From an uncultured Prevotellaceae bacterium (GTDB lineage: Bacteria; Bacteroidota; Bacteroidia; Bacteroidales; Bacteroidaceae): a stretch of 37,040 bases of DNA. The notes under the pieces are model-generated. The model did not search any database, was not told where the DNA came from, and was given only the letters and a program-made list of their open reading frames with translations. The DNA is taken from contig ONKB01000068.1 of assembly GCA_900318305.1 (NCBI GenBank), forward strand, positions 1 to 37,040, written 5' to 3'. The number at the start of each line of letters is the position of its first letter. Within the stretch, counting starts at the first letter, position 1. A program made the position numbers and the translations under genes. Of the stretch, positions 14,230-23,621 are shown one piece after another.

Positions 14230-17118
14230 ATGAAAAAATTGTTTTTTATACTTATCTTGGCGGTATCGTTTTGTCTATTAGTTTTCGCAAGCAAAGATAC
14301 TCAGTTATTTTTATTCTATAATGGAAATGTGATGGCAACAATTCCTGTAGATTCTATTGACAGTACAGCAATTGTTAATGCCAAGCAAATAAAATTCTAC
14401 GATGCTAAGAGAAAGATTTTGGGCTCTCGGTTTATTTCCCAGTTGGATAGTATGGTTTTCGGAGAAGAGACATTCAAGGTGTCGCTGGGAACATCTAAAT
14501 GGGAAATCAGTTCTTCTGTAGCTTCGGCAGCAGAGGATAGTTGGGTGAATAGCAATAAGTTGTATGCTCAAGCTGGTACGAAAGCCTCTGTCTCCTATAT
14601 TAGTACCTCTTCGGGCGGAAATGCTTCCCAGCCGGTTCGTTGCCTGAATGGCAATAATCTCTCTGTGTCTAATTTGTATACAAATGACGCAATTGTTTAT
14701 ACCATACCTGTAACAGTCTTGGCAGAGGGGACGGTTGTCGATTTTATGCTTACATTGTATACGCCTTCGTCAAAATCGCCCAAATATTGGATATTTGAAT
14801 ACAATGACAATGGTGTGTGGAAATCTGTTGAGGAAGACTTGAAAATGGCTTCAGAAGATCCGAGCATAAAATACTCTTTCTATATCAAATATTTTAGTAG
14901 TGCGTTATACACAACTTTTGTTCAGAGTTTCAAAGTCCCCAAAACATTGAGGAATACCGATTTGAAAATGCGTTGTAGAGTAGTAGGAGGTTACAATAAT
15001 GCCGGTGGCACACTGACCGCAGAACCAGATGCATATGTGGGATTCGTGAATTCGTATTATAGGTCATGCTATATTAATACCTATCAGTCTGTTCCTGTGA
15101 AAGATACAATAAAAGTTGCCGTTTTGGGTAATTCCTTTACTTATTATTATGGTACTGCTTTTATGCTAAAGGAAATAGCCAGTTCCCAAGGTCATGACAT
15201 CAGGATGCGTGCAAGTTTGAAAGGTTCGCAGAGTTTCGCAGACCACTTGTCTTTGGAATTGTCCAAAAATGTGGTTGACGAAGGTGGTTATGATTATGCC
15301 ATATTACAAGATGTTTCAACGAATCATTCTTCCTATTATACTGATACCCTGTCCAATGCAGCTATTCTGAATAACGCAAAGGTTTTGGTGAATAATTTCA
15401 AGGCTTCGTCTCCATCTGTTCAGCCGATTGTAGAGAATACTTGGTCATTTATGGGTTCTTCGGGTAATTATATGGGATATAATGGCTATGATGAGTTCGA
15501 CAAGGCTCTGCAATATGGTTCTATCCTTGTAGCCGCAAAGACCAATTCGTGGGAATCACCTATAGGAGTTGCTTTCCAGAAGGCAAGAGCTGCCGGTATA
15601 AGTGATTTGTATCATACAGACAATAAACATCCTAATAGGAATGGATCATATTTGAAGGCATGTGTGAACTACCTCTTGTTATATGGTGAGCCGTTTGACG
15701 AGAATGTGCCGAATTGTCTTGTTGATGCTACAACAGCGAAGAAACTTCGTGATATAGCTGAAGATGTTGTTTTGAAGGATATTAATGTATGGAAGAATCC
15801 TGATGTTACGAAAGTTACCTTTGATACTCCAACACCTGTGGATACTCTTAAATTTGATTCAATAGTCTTGGGTGAAAATGGCATCAAGACAGCAGCACAA
15901 TTAATGTCTTTTGCATCACTTTGGAACTCCAAAGGTGATGTGTCGTCATATAAGAATGCATCAGGAGAAATAGCCCTCTTGAATGATATAGACTTGACAG
16001 GATACACATGGATTCCTATTGCAGACAGCCCTTCTGGAAACACTATTAATAATGGTACAGGCACTACATATAGTGCCGCGTGTGTTCCATTCAATGGCGT
16101 ATTTAATGGTAATGGGTATACTATTTCTGGCATGAAGCAAAATGTTACGACTTCTCAAGTGTCAGGTATGTTTGGTGTTGTGAAAGGTGGAACTGTTAAG
16201 AATGTCAATTTGGATGCATCGTGTACTCTTTCTGTCAATAAGAGTGGTGTGGCTTCTGGCTGTGCATATGGTTTCATTGCCGGATGTCTTTCTGATGGTG
16301 TTATCTCTAATTGTAACGTTGCAGGATTGATAACTTCTTCTGTTATTAACGGTTCTTCAATGGTATGTTTGTCTGGTGTTGTCGGACATGTGTTTGATAC
16401 TAATGCATCAACTCTGATTGAGAATTGTACATATAACGGTAGCATTAGTAATGTATCGTCGAATGTTATGGATAACTCAAATTGTGCCACATGTGCTGGA
16501 ATAGTCGGTTTCGGACGTACAAAGACAAAAGCAAAGTACTTTACAGTTAGGAATTGTGTCAACAATGCTTCCATAACAGCGTCAATACATAGAACTGCGG
16601 GTATCCTTGCTTCTTCAAGTAATGGAATGCACTTGGAGGGTTGTATTAACTATGGTACTATCACCAATACTCTGCCGTCAAACTCTAAAGGAAATCGTGC
16701 TGGCGGAATAGTTGGACTGAATTCCAATACAAGTGATAATTACAATGATTATATGGATGGATGTAAGAATTTTGGTACCATTGTTTCAGGAAGCCCTGTT
16801 AATGGGTATGAAGTTATTGGAGGTTTGGCAGCAATAGTACGTCGTACGGTTGTAAAGAATTGTTCGTCCAATTGTACAGTGTTAGCTCCAAGTGGCGTAC
16901 AAAGCAGAGGTGTTTTTGTCGGAATGGTTAATGACAATAAAGCTTCATTTACAAACAACAAAGTTGCAGGGGCTGTTGCTACAGGATTGGATCAAGACGG
17001 TAATTATATTGGCTTAGTTACATTGACTTCGTCGAATTATAGTTCATATTTCGGAGTTGTGGGTGCTGATTATTCTGTTCCGTCATTCAATACGACAAAT
17101 ATCCAGTTTGGGGAATAA
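14230..17118 (+). CDS. Secreted SGNH (DUF4886-like) esterase with GLUG repeats
   Basis: A 962-residue modular exported protein; the ATG at 14230 (MKKLFFILI, signal peptide to about residue 22) is preferred because the -7 box covers any earlier start. Residues 25-75 have the short N-terminal domain common in secreted Prevotella proteins (LFLFYNGN, IKFYDAK, LDSMVFG). A beta-sandwich of about 200 residues follows. From about residue 296 is an SGNH hydrolase domain: VAVLGNSFT (nucleophile serine), YDYAILQD, and DNKHPNRNG (H467) as the catalytic Asp-His pair. From about residue 618 to the end are GLUG-type beta-helix repeats (FNGNGYTISGM, GMFGVVKGGTVKNV, GIVGF, GGIVGLNS). Such repeats often bind glycan or the cell surface. 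It is likely a surface carbohydrate esterase. Confidence 0.9.
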   Translation: MKKLFFILILAVSFCLLVFASKDTQLFLFYNGNVMATIPVDSIDSTAIVNAKQIKFYDAKRKILGSRFISQLDSMVFGEETFKVSLGTSKWEISSSVASAAEDSWVNSNKLYAQAGTKASVSYISTSSGGNASQPVRCLNGNNLSVSNLYTNDAIVYTIPVTVLAEGTVVDFMLTLYTPSSKSPKYWIFEYNDNGVWKSVEEDLKMASEDPSIKYSFYIKYFSSALYTTFVQSFKVPKTLRNTDLKMRCRVVGGYNNAGGTLTAEPDAYVGFVNSYYRSCYINTYQSVPVKDTIKVAVLGNSFTYYYGTAFMLKEIASSQGHDIRMRASLKGSQSFADHLSLELSKNVVDEGGYDYAILQDVSTNHSSYYTDTLSNAAILNNAKVLVNNFKASSPSVQPIVENTWSFMGSSGNYMGYNGYDEFDKALQYGSILVAAKTNSWESPIGVAFQKARAAGISDLYHTDNKHPNRNGSYLKACVNYLLLYGEPFDENVPNCLVDATTAKKLRDIAEDVVLKDINVWKNPDVTKVTFDTPTPVDTLKFDSIVLGENGIKTAAQLMSFASLWNSKGDVSSYKNASGEIALLNDIDLTGYTWIPIADSPSGNTINNGTGTTYSAACVPFNGVFNGNGYTISGMKQNVTTSQVSGMFGVVKGGTVKNVNLDASCTLSVNKSGVASGCAYGFIAGCLSDGVISNCNVAGLITSSVINGSSMVCLSGVVGHVFDTNASTLIENCTYNGSISNVSSNVMDNSNCATCAGIVGFGRTKTKAKYFTVRNCVNNASITASIHRTAGILASSSNGMHLEGCINYGTITNTLPSNSKGNRAGGIVGLNSNTSDNYNDYMDGCKNFGTIVSGSPVNGYEVIGGLAAIVRRTVVKNCSSNCTVLAPSGVQSRGVFVGMVNDNKASFTNNKVAGAVATGLDQDGNYIGLVTLTSSNYSSYFGVVGADYSVPSFNTTNIQFGE

Positions 17119-17183
17119 TCTCCAGGAATTATTGGATTTTCTGAAAAGATATGGGCAAGAGATGATATCAATGGTGTTATAAA

Positions 17184-17220
17184 AATAACGGCGGCAATCA
17201 GACAGATTGCCGCCGTTATT
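17184..17220. terminator. Bidirectional terminator, perfect 16-bp stem
   Basis: AATAACGGCGGCAATC (17184-17199) and GATTGCCGCCGTTATT (17205-17220) pair perfectly around the AGACA loop. A-rich sequence on the left and T-rich on the right give U tracts in both directions. It lies between convergent stops at 17118 and 17234. Confidence 0.92.
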
Positions 17221-17233
17221 GATTTTGTAGATG

Positions 17234-18157
17234 TTATTTCTTTTTGGGGAATGTAATCCAAGCGCAGATGGGGTAGTGGTCACTTGGATTGTGAATTTCG
17301 CGTGTCTCAGCTTTAATCTCCTTTGGGGCTGCCTTGAATTCTGCGTCTGACAATTTCTCTCCTAACCAGTAATGGTTTGTCAAAATACCATAGCGACTAA
17401 CTTTGGTTCCTTTACCTACGAAGATGTGGTCAATTCTTGAAATGGTGAATTTTGAAGCATCCCATCCGTTGAATGTTCCTCCTGGGGCAAATTTTGCCTC
17501 AGCAATACTATATGAGTCAACGAGCTTCCCTGTGGCGATGACAGTTTCATAGGCATCGCTGAACTGGTTGACATTAAAATCACCTGTGACGATTACATTA
17601 TCTGTGTTGTTTGCTAATTCTGCTATTTTGGCAACGATGAGTTTAACACCTTCTCTTCTGGCCTTTGTGCCGACATGGTCCAGATGTGCATTAAAGAACC
17701 AGAATTCTTGTTTTGTCTCCAGATCTTTCAGATGAACATAGCTGCAGACACGTCTGCAAACTGCGTCCCATCCGTAAGAAACCTCATTAGGTGTCTCACT
17801 CAACCAAAAAGTGCCATTCTCTAACTTCTTGAAACGTTTTTTATTAAAAAACACAGGGCTATATTCGCCTTTTTTTGCGCCATCGTCTCTTCCAACACCC
17901 ACATAGTCGTAATCGGGGAGCCTTTGCAGTATATCTTGCAATTGAGGATGTGTGACTTCCTGTGCTCCAAATGCATCAAAGTTTTGGAAACGGATGAGAT
18001 CGCAAAGAATGTCCCTGCGTTGTTCCCAGCCGTCGTTGTGCTCGTAGTCAGCCTTTGTCAAAAGGCGAATGTTGTATGAACCTACGTTTAATTCCTTGGA
18101 GAATAAACAGAGGCTTATGCCCAACAATGTGATAATCAAGAAGAATGTACGTTTCAT
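17234..18157 (-). CDS. Secreted endonuclease/exonuclease/phosphatase-family hydrolase
   Basis: A 307-residue protein with a signal peptide (FFLIITLLGISLCLFS). Metal-dependent EEP-fold motifs appear in order: VGSYNIRL, FGAQE (metal glutamate), FFNAHLDHVG (catalytic His-Asp), VTGDFNVN (Asp and Asn), SRIDHIFVG, and PSDHYPI with the final active-site histidine. The family covers DNases, inositol-phosphate and sphingomyelin phosphodiesterases. Export makes a nucleic-acid or phospholipid substrate outside the cell likely. It resembles the proteins at 33211-34077 and the middle of 28451-31135. Own promoter at 18193-18224; monocistronic. Confidence 0.92.
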   Translation of the reverse strand: MKRTFFLIITLLGISLCLFSKELNVGSYNIRLLTKADYEHNDGWEQRRDILCDLIRFQNFDAFGAQEVTHPQLQDILQRLPDYDYVGVGRDDGAKKGEYSPVFFNKKRFKKLENGTFWLSETPNEVSYGWDAVCRRVCSYVHLKDLETKQEFWFFNAHLDHVGTKARREGVKLIVAKIAELANNTDNVIVTGDFNVNQFSDAYETVIATGKLVDSYSIAEAKFAPGGTFNGWDASKFTISRIDHIFVGKGTKVSRYGILTNHYWLGEKLSDAEFKAAPKEIKAETREIHNPSDHYPICAWITFPKKK

Positions 18158-18192
18158 ATAATTGTTTATTGTTAAAGTGTATTTAAGTACCG

Positions 18193-18224
18193 CAAAGATA
18201 TTCTTTTTTCTTTAAATGTTCAAA
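18193..18224 (-). promoter_or_regulatory. Promoter of the EEP hydrolase gene
   Basis: On the minus strand, TTTG (18221-18224), 20 bp, then TATCTTTG (18193-18200): a full consensus match 36 bp before the ATG at 18157. Confidence 0.8.
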
Positions 18225-18233
18225 AGTTTTGAC

Positions 18234-18241
18234 TACCTTTG
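18234..18241 (+). promoter_or_regulatory. -7 element TACCTTTG of the nitroreductase gene
   Basis: TACCTTTG fits TAnnTTTG and stands 22 bp before the ATG at 18264. TTTA at 18211-18214 is a poor -33 box. The divergent promoter for the EEP gene overlaps this region. Confidence 0.6.
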
Positions 18242-18263
18242 TTCGTAATAATAAAAACATAAA

Positions 18264-18770
18264 ATGAGTTTCAATGATTTGGTGTCACGTCGATATAGTG
18301 TACGTGATTATCTGCCGAAACCGATTCAAAAGGCAGATTTGGAGTATGTCTTGAATTGCGCCCGTCTTGCTCCGTCAGCGGTGAATAAACAGCCGTGGCA
18401 TTTTTATATCTGCAAGTCGGATGAGGCGAAGGGAAAACTACATAAGTGTTATGACAGAGAATGGTTTAAAACGGCTCCTGTTATCATTATAGCATGTGTG
18501 TTGCATTCAGAGGAATGGGTGAGACAAAACGACAGACGTCCTCATGGTCTTGTCGATGTTTCTATTGCAGTTGAGCATATTTGTTTGGCGGCAACAGAAA
18601 AGGGATTGGGAACTTGTTGGGTTTGCAATTTTGACGCTAAAATGCTTCTGGATTTGTTTGACCTTCCAGTAGATGCTGACCCCGTGGCATTGATTCCTAT
18701 TGGATATCCTCGTGTGGATAATCCTGAAAAGAAGCGCAAAAACTTAATTGAGATTGTGACAGAGTTATAG
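18264..18770 (+). CDS. Nitroreductase family protein
   Basis: A 168-residue cytosolic FMN-dependent NAD(P)H oxidoreductase. SRRYSVRDYLPK at the N terminus and APSAVNKQPWHFYI near residue 40 are the conserved FMN-binding segments; DVSIAVEHICLAATEKGLGTCWV is the family's long helix region. Short length puts it in the minimal nitroreductase group that reduces nitroaromatics, quinones or flavin-like substrates. It starts a likely two-gene operon with the SGNH hydrolase 16 bp downstream. It differs from the exported family member at 7246-7917 in lacking a signal peptide. Confidence 0.93.
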   Translation: MSFNDLVSRRYSVRDYLPKPIQKADLEYVLNCARLAPSAVNKQPWHFYICKSDEAKGKLHKCYDREWFKTAPVIIIACVLHSEEWVRQNDRRPHGLVDVSIAVEHICLAATEKGLGTCWVCNFDAKMLLDLFDLPVDADPVALIPIGYPRVDNPEKKRKNLIEIVTEL

Positions 18771-18786
18771 TATTATATTAGGGAAA

Positions 18787-19458
18787 ATGAAAAAATATTT
18801 AATTGTTCTGATTGTCATGGTGAGTGTGTGTTCTCTATCAGCCCGTTCGTTGTCCTCTTCTCCATTGTGGGGCAAGAAGATAAATGTTATCGGGGACAGC
18901 TATGTCTATAATCATAAGGAATCATGGCAATTTACATGGCATGCGAAAATTGCTGACAAATATAAAATGACATATCGCAACTATGGTAAAAACGGAAACG
19001 GATTGGTTACTTCTTCTGCTTCTGGAGTGCCTGTGGTGAAGCGGTATGGAGAAATGGACCATGATGTTGATTACATTGTTGTCGTAGGTGGTAAGAATGA
19101 TTATAACAAGCAGATTCCTATGGATGAGTTTATTGAAGGTTTGCGGAATCTGTGTGTCAGTCTTGCCAAGGATTATCCCGGGGCAAAAATTTGCTTTTTC
19201 ACTCCTTGGTGTATTTATCCTGATTCATCAAAGGATCCCAAAGCACTTAAGCTGGTTGATTATGTGAATGCTATAATAAAGGTGTGTGGAGAATACTCCT
19301 TTCCTGTATATGATTCAAGCAGGAAAGCCGACGTCAGAATGTACAGTCCTGAGTTTCGTTCAAAATATTGTCAAAGCCCTACTGATGTGAGCCATCTGAA
19401 TCAGCAGGGACATTTGTATTTCATGAATAAGGCGGAGGTTTTCTTGTTATCGCTTTAA
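18787..19458 (+). CDS. Exported SGNH/GDSL hydrolase
   Basis: A 223-residue protein with signal peptide (YLIVLIVMVSVCSLSA). INVIGDSYV carries the nucleophile serine (S38), YGKNGNG the block II glycine, VVGGKNDYN the block III asparagine, and DVSHLNQQGH the C-terminal Asp-His pair. All four SGNH blocks are present, so it should be an active esterase or lipase on acetylated sugars or lipids. It lies 16 bp after the nitroreductase gene. Nothing in the sequence identifies the substrate. Confidence 0.9.
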   Translation: MKKYLIVLIVMVSVCSLSARSLSSSPLWGKKINVIGDSYVYNHKESWQFTWHAKIADKYKMTYRNYGKNGNGLVTSSASGVPVVKRYGEMDHDVDYIVVVGGKNDYNKQIPMDEFIEGLRNLCVSLAKDYPGAKICFFTPWCIYPDSSKDPKALKLVDYVNAIIKVCGEYSFPVYDSSRKADVRMYSPEFRSKYCQSPTDVSHLNQQGHLYFMNKAEVFLLSL

Positions 19459-19556
19459 GTCCAGAACCCTTTTTAATAAAGCAGAATTCTTGGGAGTTAA
19501 TCAATAGTTTTTTATCCATACCATAGGAAGAAGGGTATGGGTATTCTTACAAAAAG

Positions 19557-19588
19557 AATACCGTTACTGATGTTTCAGTAACGGTATT
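19557..19588 (-). terminator. Terminator of the Hc1-like gene
   Basis: AATACCGTTACTGA (19557-19570) and TCAGTAACGGTATT (19575-19588) form a perfect 14-bp stem with a TGTT loop. On the minus strand it runs into a CTTTTTG tract (19550-19556). It lies 26 bp after the stop at 19615. Confidence 0.85.
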
Positions 19589-19614
19589 AAGAAACTTAAT
19601 AGGGGGTAACCGAA

Positions 19615-19782
19615 TTATTTCTTAGCAGCAGCAATAGAAGCCTTGCGGTATTCTTTGCCAAGTTTCTCTAACTGAAGAGTAGCTTTGCGTGCACGAGCAG
19701 CAGCAGCTTTGTTACCTTCCTTTACGATGTCTGCTTTCAATGCTTCAGCAGTAGCAACGATTTGTTCAACCAATTTTTTCAT
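19615..19782 (-). CDS. Hc1-like small basic nucleoid protein
   Basis: A 55-residue, very basic and alanine-rich protein found by translating the minus strand (ATG at 19782, TAA at 19615-19617). It starts MKKLVEQIVATAEALK, continues GNKAAAARARKATLQL and ends SIAAAKK. Length, charge and the Ala-Lys-Arg helix fit the Bacteroidetes histone H1-like Hc1 family, small DNA-binding proteins that compact the nucleoid. It has its own -7 element (19838-19845) and a strong terminator, so it should be highly expressed from a short transcript. Its size is why ordinary gene-length cut-offs would miss it. Confidence 0.9.
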   Translation of the reverse strand: MKKLVEQIVATAEALKADIVKEGNKAAAARARKATLQLEKLGKEYRKASIAAAKK

Positions 19783-19837
19783 TTTCTCGTTAATTTAAAA
19801 AGTTAATAAAAAACGTTTATTCTTAATATCAGTGTCT

Positions 19838-19845
19838 CAAAGTTA
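19838..19845 (-). promoter_or_regulatory. -7 element TAACTTTG of the Hc1-like gene
   Basis: The minus-strand TAACTTTG has TTG at 19867-19869, 21 bp upstream, as the -33 box. It leaves a leader of about 50 nt. Confidence 0.65.
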
Positions 19846-19938
19846 TATATATTTTTTTTATTTGAACAATTTTTTGACGAAAATATTTATTTTTTTTTTG
19901 TTTTTTTCCCGAAAATTGATATTTTACCCCGAAAACAC

Positions 19939-20964
19939 CTACTCAACAGCCTTAAAAACTACTTCCAGACCATCATATGCTGCGCGCAAAGGATTAGGAA
20001 GACTATTGTTGAGCGCTTCCTGGGATTTATTGTCGTGCAAGCCTGGACTTATATGTGTCAGATAGACTGGTTGTCCTGCTGGGGGAAGATAGCGTTTGGT
20101 CGCAATTAGCATGTTTGCAATGCGTGAAACTGTGTTTGCGGAGCTATGGTTGAAAATTCTAAAATCTTCATCATGTCCCATTCCCATGGTTGCTTCCATG
20201 ACAAATGCTGTGATTGCACGTGGTGTGGTATTGCTTTTATGTGAATCAATACCGGCAGGTTTGGAAGCTCTACCCATAATTCCTCCAGTGTCTGTGGCAT
20301 AGAGCAACCTGACACCTAACTTTTCTTCAGTTGTTCCTTTCTCAATCAAATAGATCAAAGCCTGCTCGTTGTAGTCACTTGTACAATGGTTGGCAGGCAA
20401 TGGTGTTATGGTCAATCCATGAATGTTTATAGGTTCGTATAGTTTGAGCGGTATGATTGTTGGTACTGACAGACCAGTGTTTGCTGCTGCTGACTTGAAA
20501 TCTTTAGTAGCTCTGTCAATCCATGTCTCTGAGAGATATACAGTTTTAATGCCAAGAAGCAGAGCTCTTTCTGGTTGATAATGGTCTCCATGAGAGTGTG
20601 TGTAGAATATTTCTTTGGGATGTATATCGCTCGGTAGCATGTCCTCAACGCTAATCGTGAAGTCAATGAGCAATTTGTCTTCTAGAAGGATGCTGCTGTT
20701 GCGGCGGGGAGAACTGCCGTCAGATTTCCATCCTGCGGCACCTGTGCCGAGAAAAAGCACTTTCAGGTCCTCTTGATTTGATGCTTCTGAAGCATTTAGA
20801 TATACTGGCTTGCTGTCAGTTTTACCAGGTAAAGTGTTCTCGCAGGTTACAGGACCGAACGGTGCCGTTGTTTGATGTGATGCCTTTGAGGCAAACAGTT
20901 TTTCAGCAAAGCTGGAGGCAAAAAGAGCAATTGTACCTGTTTTTAGAAAATGTCTTCTATTCAT
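19939..20964 (-). CDS. Exported metallo-beta-lactamase-fold hydrolase
   Basis: A 341-residue protein with a twin-arginine-like start (NRRHFLKTG). LFLGTGAAGW near residue 70 opens the MBL fold. YTHSHGDHY gives the HxHxDH zinc motif (H123, H125, D127, H128), with later ligands in PANHCTSD, ATDTGGI and VYLTHISPG. The LGTGAAG start and TDTGG segment resemble RNase Z, PhnP and cyclic-nucleotide phosphodiesterase relatives, so a phosphodiester substrate is more likely than a beta-lactam. It is the last gene of the four-gene run, 14 bp after gltS. Export and neighbours suggest action on an extracytoplasmic phosphodiester; this is inference. Confidence 0.88.
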   Translation of the reverse strand: MNRRHFLKTGTIALFASSFAEKLFASKASHQTTAPFGPVTCENTLPGKTDSKPVYLNASEASNQEDLKVLFLGTGAAGWKSDGSSPRRNSSILLEDKLLIDFTISVEDMLPSDIHPKEIFYTHSHGDHYQPERALLLGIKTVYLSETWIDRATKDFKSAAANTGLSVPTIIPLKLYEPINIHGLTITPLPANHCTSDYNEQALIYLIEKGTTEEKLGVRLLYATDTGGIMGRASKPAGIDSHKSNTTPRAITAFVMEATMGMGHDEDFRIFNHSSANTVSRIANMLIATKRYLPPAGQPVYLTHISPGLHDNKSQEALNNSLPNPLRAAYDGLEVVFKAVE

Positions 20965-20978
20965 AAATAATGTATTTA

Positions 20979-22178
20979 TTAAAGGTTGATAAATATTGTA
21001 ACACAGATGCTGTTAAGGAAGTCCACAAACATGCTGCCAACAATGGGAATAAAGAGATAGGCCTTGAAACTCGGTTGATATTTGGAGCAAACAGCCTGGA
21101 TGTTCGCCATGGCATTGGGTGTTGCACCCATGCCAAAACCACAAATACCTGCTGTCAAGACAGCTGCGTCATAGTCCTTTCCCAGACTTCTGAATGCAAT
21201 AAAATAGGCAAAGAGGGCCATGAAAGTAAGTTGGGCAGCTAACATGAGGATAAGTGGCAAAGCTAAATCCCATAGTTCCCAGAGTTTTAATGTGCACATG
21301 GCTATACCTAGAAATAAGGAGAGGCTGTAGTCTCCGTATTGGCTGATAGCTTTCATGTGTATGGTATATCGGCCGCTGAATTCGCCGACGTTTCTTAAAA
21401 AGGCGCCAGTAATAAGGCCTCCGATGTAGATGGGAAATGTTAGTCCCATGAGAGAGAGCAGATGGGATAGTCCTGTGCCTATACCAGCGGCTATTATTAA
21501 TTGATATAGTGCTACTGTATGGTGGTTTCCCAGAGCGTCAAGAGGCTCTTCTGTTGTCTCTGTGTGAAAATACTGTGGTGAAAGCGTTTGAGTTTCTTTT
21601 GAGACACCTGTATTTAATTGGTGTTTTTCAATGAGGTGTTCTGCTATGGGACCTCCAATCAGAGAACCGGCTATCAGGCCAAATGTTGCAGCTGCGATGC
21701 AGAGTGTAGTTGCTCCGTTTACTCCCATGTCCTCCAATATGGGACCGAAAGCACCGCTTGTGCCATGCCCGCCAATCATAGGGATGCTGCCTGCTGTCAT
21801 GCCGATGAGTTTGTCAAGACCTAAACAGCTGGCAACACTAATTGAAATAAGATTTTGGCAGAGTATAATGATGATAGTCAATATGACAAGTGTCGCTAAA
21901 GTCTTTCCTCCTTGTCGTAATGCTTTCAGATTGCATGTGAAGCCTACAGATGTGAAGAAAAACACCATCATGACTTGTTTGAGTGTGTCATCGAAACTGA
22001 TAACGCAGTCGCTTGTCATGTATATTATTAATGTAAGCAATGAAAAAAGTATGCCGCCAAGAACTGGTGCAGGAATACAGTATTTAACAAAGGCTTTTAT
22101 GTGGCGTCTCAGGAGATGTCCTATTATCAGTGCAATTACTGATATGGCAAGGGTCTGGTATAAATCAAAATGAAGCAT
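20979..22178 (-). CDS. gltS: Sodium/glutamate symporter GltS
   Basis: A 399-residue inner-membrane carrier of the ESS family. Ten or more hydrophobic helices are visible in two inverted halves. The substrate-loop motif GGHGTSGAFGP near residue 138 and the mirrored GFGMGATPNAMAN near residue 352 are the family's re-entrant-loop signatures. YCIPAPVLGGILFSLL near residue 33 is also typical. It imports glutamate with sodium. It follows the phosphoesterase gene by 21 bp and precedes the MBL gene by 14 bp. This context is unusual for gltS and suggests uptake of a product released by the neighbouring hydrolases. Confidence 0.94.
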   Translation of the reverse strand: MLHFDLYQTLAISVIALIIGHLLRRHIKAFVKYCIPAPVLGGILFSLLTLIIYMTSDCVISFDDTLKQVMMVFFFTSVGFTCNLKALRQGGKTLATLVILTIIIILCQNLISISVASCLGLDKLIGMTAGSIPMIGGHGTSGAFGPILEDMGVNGATTLCIAAATFGLIAGSLIGGPIAEHLIEKHQLNTGVSKETQTLSPQYFHTETTEEPLDALGNHHTVALYQLIIAAGIGTGLSHLLSLMGLTFPIYIGGLITGAFLRNVGEFSGRYTIHMKAISQYGDYSLSLFLGIAMCTLKLWELWDLALPLILMLAAQLTFMALFAYFIAFRSLGKDYDAAVLTAGICGFGMGATPNAMANIQAVCSKYQPSFKAYLFIPIVGSMFVDFLNSICVTIFINL

Positions 22179-22199
22179 CCGTTAAATGCAATTTAGTTG

Positions 22200-23621
22200 T
22201 TATATCCATTCTGAGTATATTGGATTTCCTTTTTTTCCAAAGCATTCGCATGGACGTGCAATAAAGCGGATTGGAGCAGTAGTGTGTATTTCATCTTCCG
22301 CAAAAACACAGATTACGTTTTCCTCATCATGATTTTCTCCCAGTATGGAACCTGGAGAGAAAACTCGCTTTGTCATTAGGACCTTTGTTACATCCTCATC
22401 TTTGATTTCTGCTTGAACTTCATAGTCAAATGCTCTGACACCGGTATTTTTTTTCAATACAGACGGGAAACTGACAACAAATTGTTTCTTTTCTTCTTTT
22501 TTCCGGTTTTTTCCGACAGTTTTTGTCACTATGATTTGCGATCCCGCAGGGAATTGGGGAATCGGGGCAATCATGGCTCTGGCTTCAAAGGATAAGGGGG
22601 GATTAGATGTTGAGTGGGGAATGGGAATAATCCAATTGTCTCCCAAAGGCTCATCGTTCACGAATTCTTTCTTTTCCAAAGTGATATAGTCATCGTAAAC
22701 AGTCATGAGCATACCATGCTTACCTTTGTAATAATCCATTACAGGCATCTGTGCAGGTATCTTTTCTTCCACCCGGTAAACTTCGCTGTTTTCTCTTGCC
22801 CCTATGGGGTATACATATGAGAGTGAAGCAGTTCCTACACTTGTGAAGGCACCTTGCCATATGGTTCTCTCGTCAGTCAGGGGGTAGTGGGAGTGTCCTG
22901 AGAAAGCTACGGCATTGGGATATTCTGAGAGCAGACGTGTTACCTCTCCATTATCCTGCCCCCATACATAAGGTGAGGAGCATGTCCACTTGGGATGGGT
23001 ATGCTGGATATAGAAAAAAGGTTTTCTTTTGTTGGAAAATTTCTCTTTATGCAGGTTTAGGAATTCTTTCAGTCCGGGCATGTTATCCCTGTTCTGATAG
23101 TGCCCGCAGATAAAATAGTATCCGTTTACCTCTTTTAATTGGATAGGTGTCCATTCCTCGTGGTAGTATTTCTGCCATATCTCAGCCTTCCGGTCGCTCA
23201 TCTTCTCCTTTTCTCTTGTCGCCGTGTCAGGACAAGCTTTCTTTACAAATCCATAACCAGTTCCTTCTATGTCATGGTTGCCGTAGACAAATAGCTTTTT
23301 TACCTCATGACCGTCCGGAGCGATGTCATTAGGAAATACACTATACCATTTTTCTGCGGCAATGGCAAATTGGCTTTCAAAACCGTAGTCGGCTATATCA
23401 CCGGCAATAATAACACCATCAACGTTCTGCTGGCGGAAATACTTTAGAGTATGTTCATATACTGCGGCACTCTCAATATCTTTGATATGGATATCGCTGA
23501 CGATACCAATCCGGAGTCTTGGTTTACCAAAATTCCTGATATGTTTTGCAAATGTTTGTATGTCTACAAACAATGCTCCAGAGAATAATGCACTATACCT
23601 AAGGAAAGAGCGCCTGTTCAT
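22200..23621 (-). CDS. Exported calcineurin-like phosphoesterase with C-terminal domain
   Basis: A 473-residue protein with a twin-arginine-like N terminus (NRRSFLRYSALFSG). Metallophosphoesterase motifs appear in order: VSDIHIKD, AGDIADYG, YGNHDIEG, QHTHPKW and FSGHSHYP. All metal ligands of the dinuclear site are present. The last 170 residues (after about 300) form a separate beta-rich domain found on larger secreted phosphoesterases. Its ATG abuts the stop of the upstream phosphoesterase gene with no gap, so translation is probably coupled. Substrate unknown; nucleotides, phosphodiesters or phosphorylated sugars are all possible. Confidence 0.9.
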   Translation of the reverse strand: MNRRSFLRYSALFSGALFVDIQTFAKHIRNFGKPRLRIGIVSDIHIKDIESAAVYEHTLKYFRQQNVDGVIIAGDIADYGFESQFAIAAEKWYSVFPNDIAPDGHEVKKLFVYGNHDIEGTGYGFVKKACPDTATREKEKMSDRKAEIWQKYYHEEWTPIQLKEVNGYYFICGHYQNRDNMPGLKEFLNLHKEKFSNKRKPFFYIQHTHPKWTCSSPYVWGQDNGEVTRLLSEYPNAVAFSGHSHYPLTDERTIWQGAFTSVGTASLSYVYPIGARENSEVYRVEEKIPAQMPVMDYYKGKHGMLMTVYDDYITLEKKEFVNDEPLGDNWIIPIPHSTSNPPLSFEARAMIAPIPQFPAGSQIIVTKTVGKNRKKEEKKQFVVSFPSVLKKNTGVRAFDYEVQAEIKDEDVTKVLMTKRVFSPGSILGENHDEENVICVFAEDEIHTTAPIRFIARPCECFGKKGNPIYSEWI

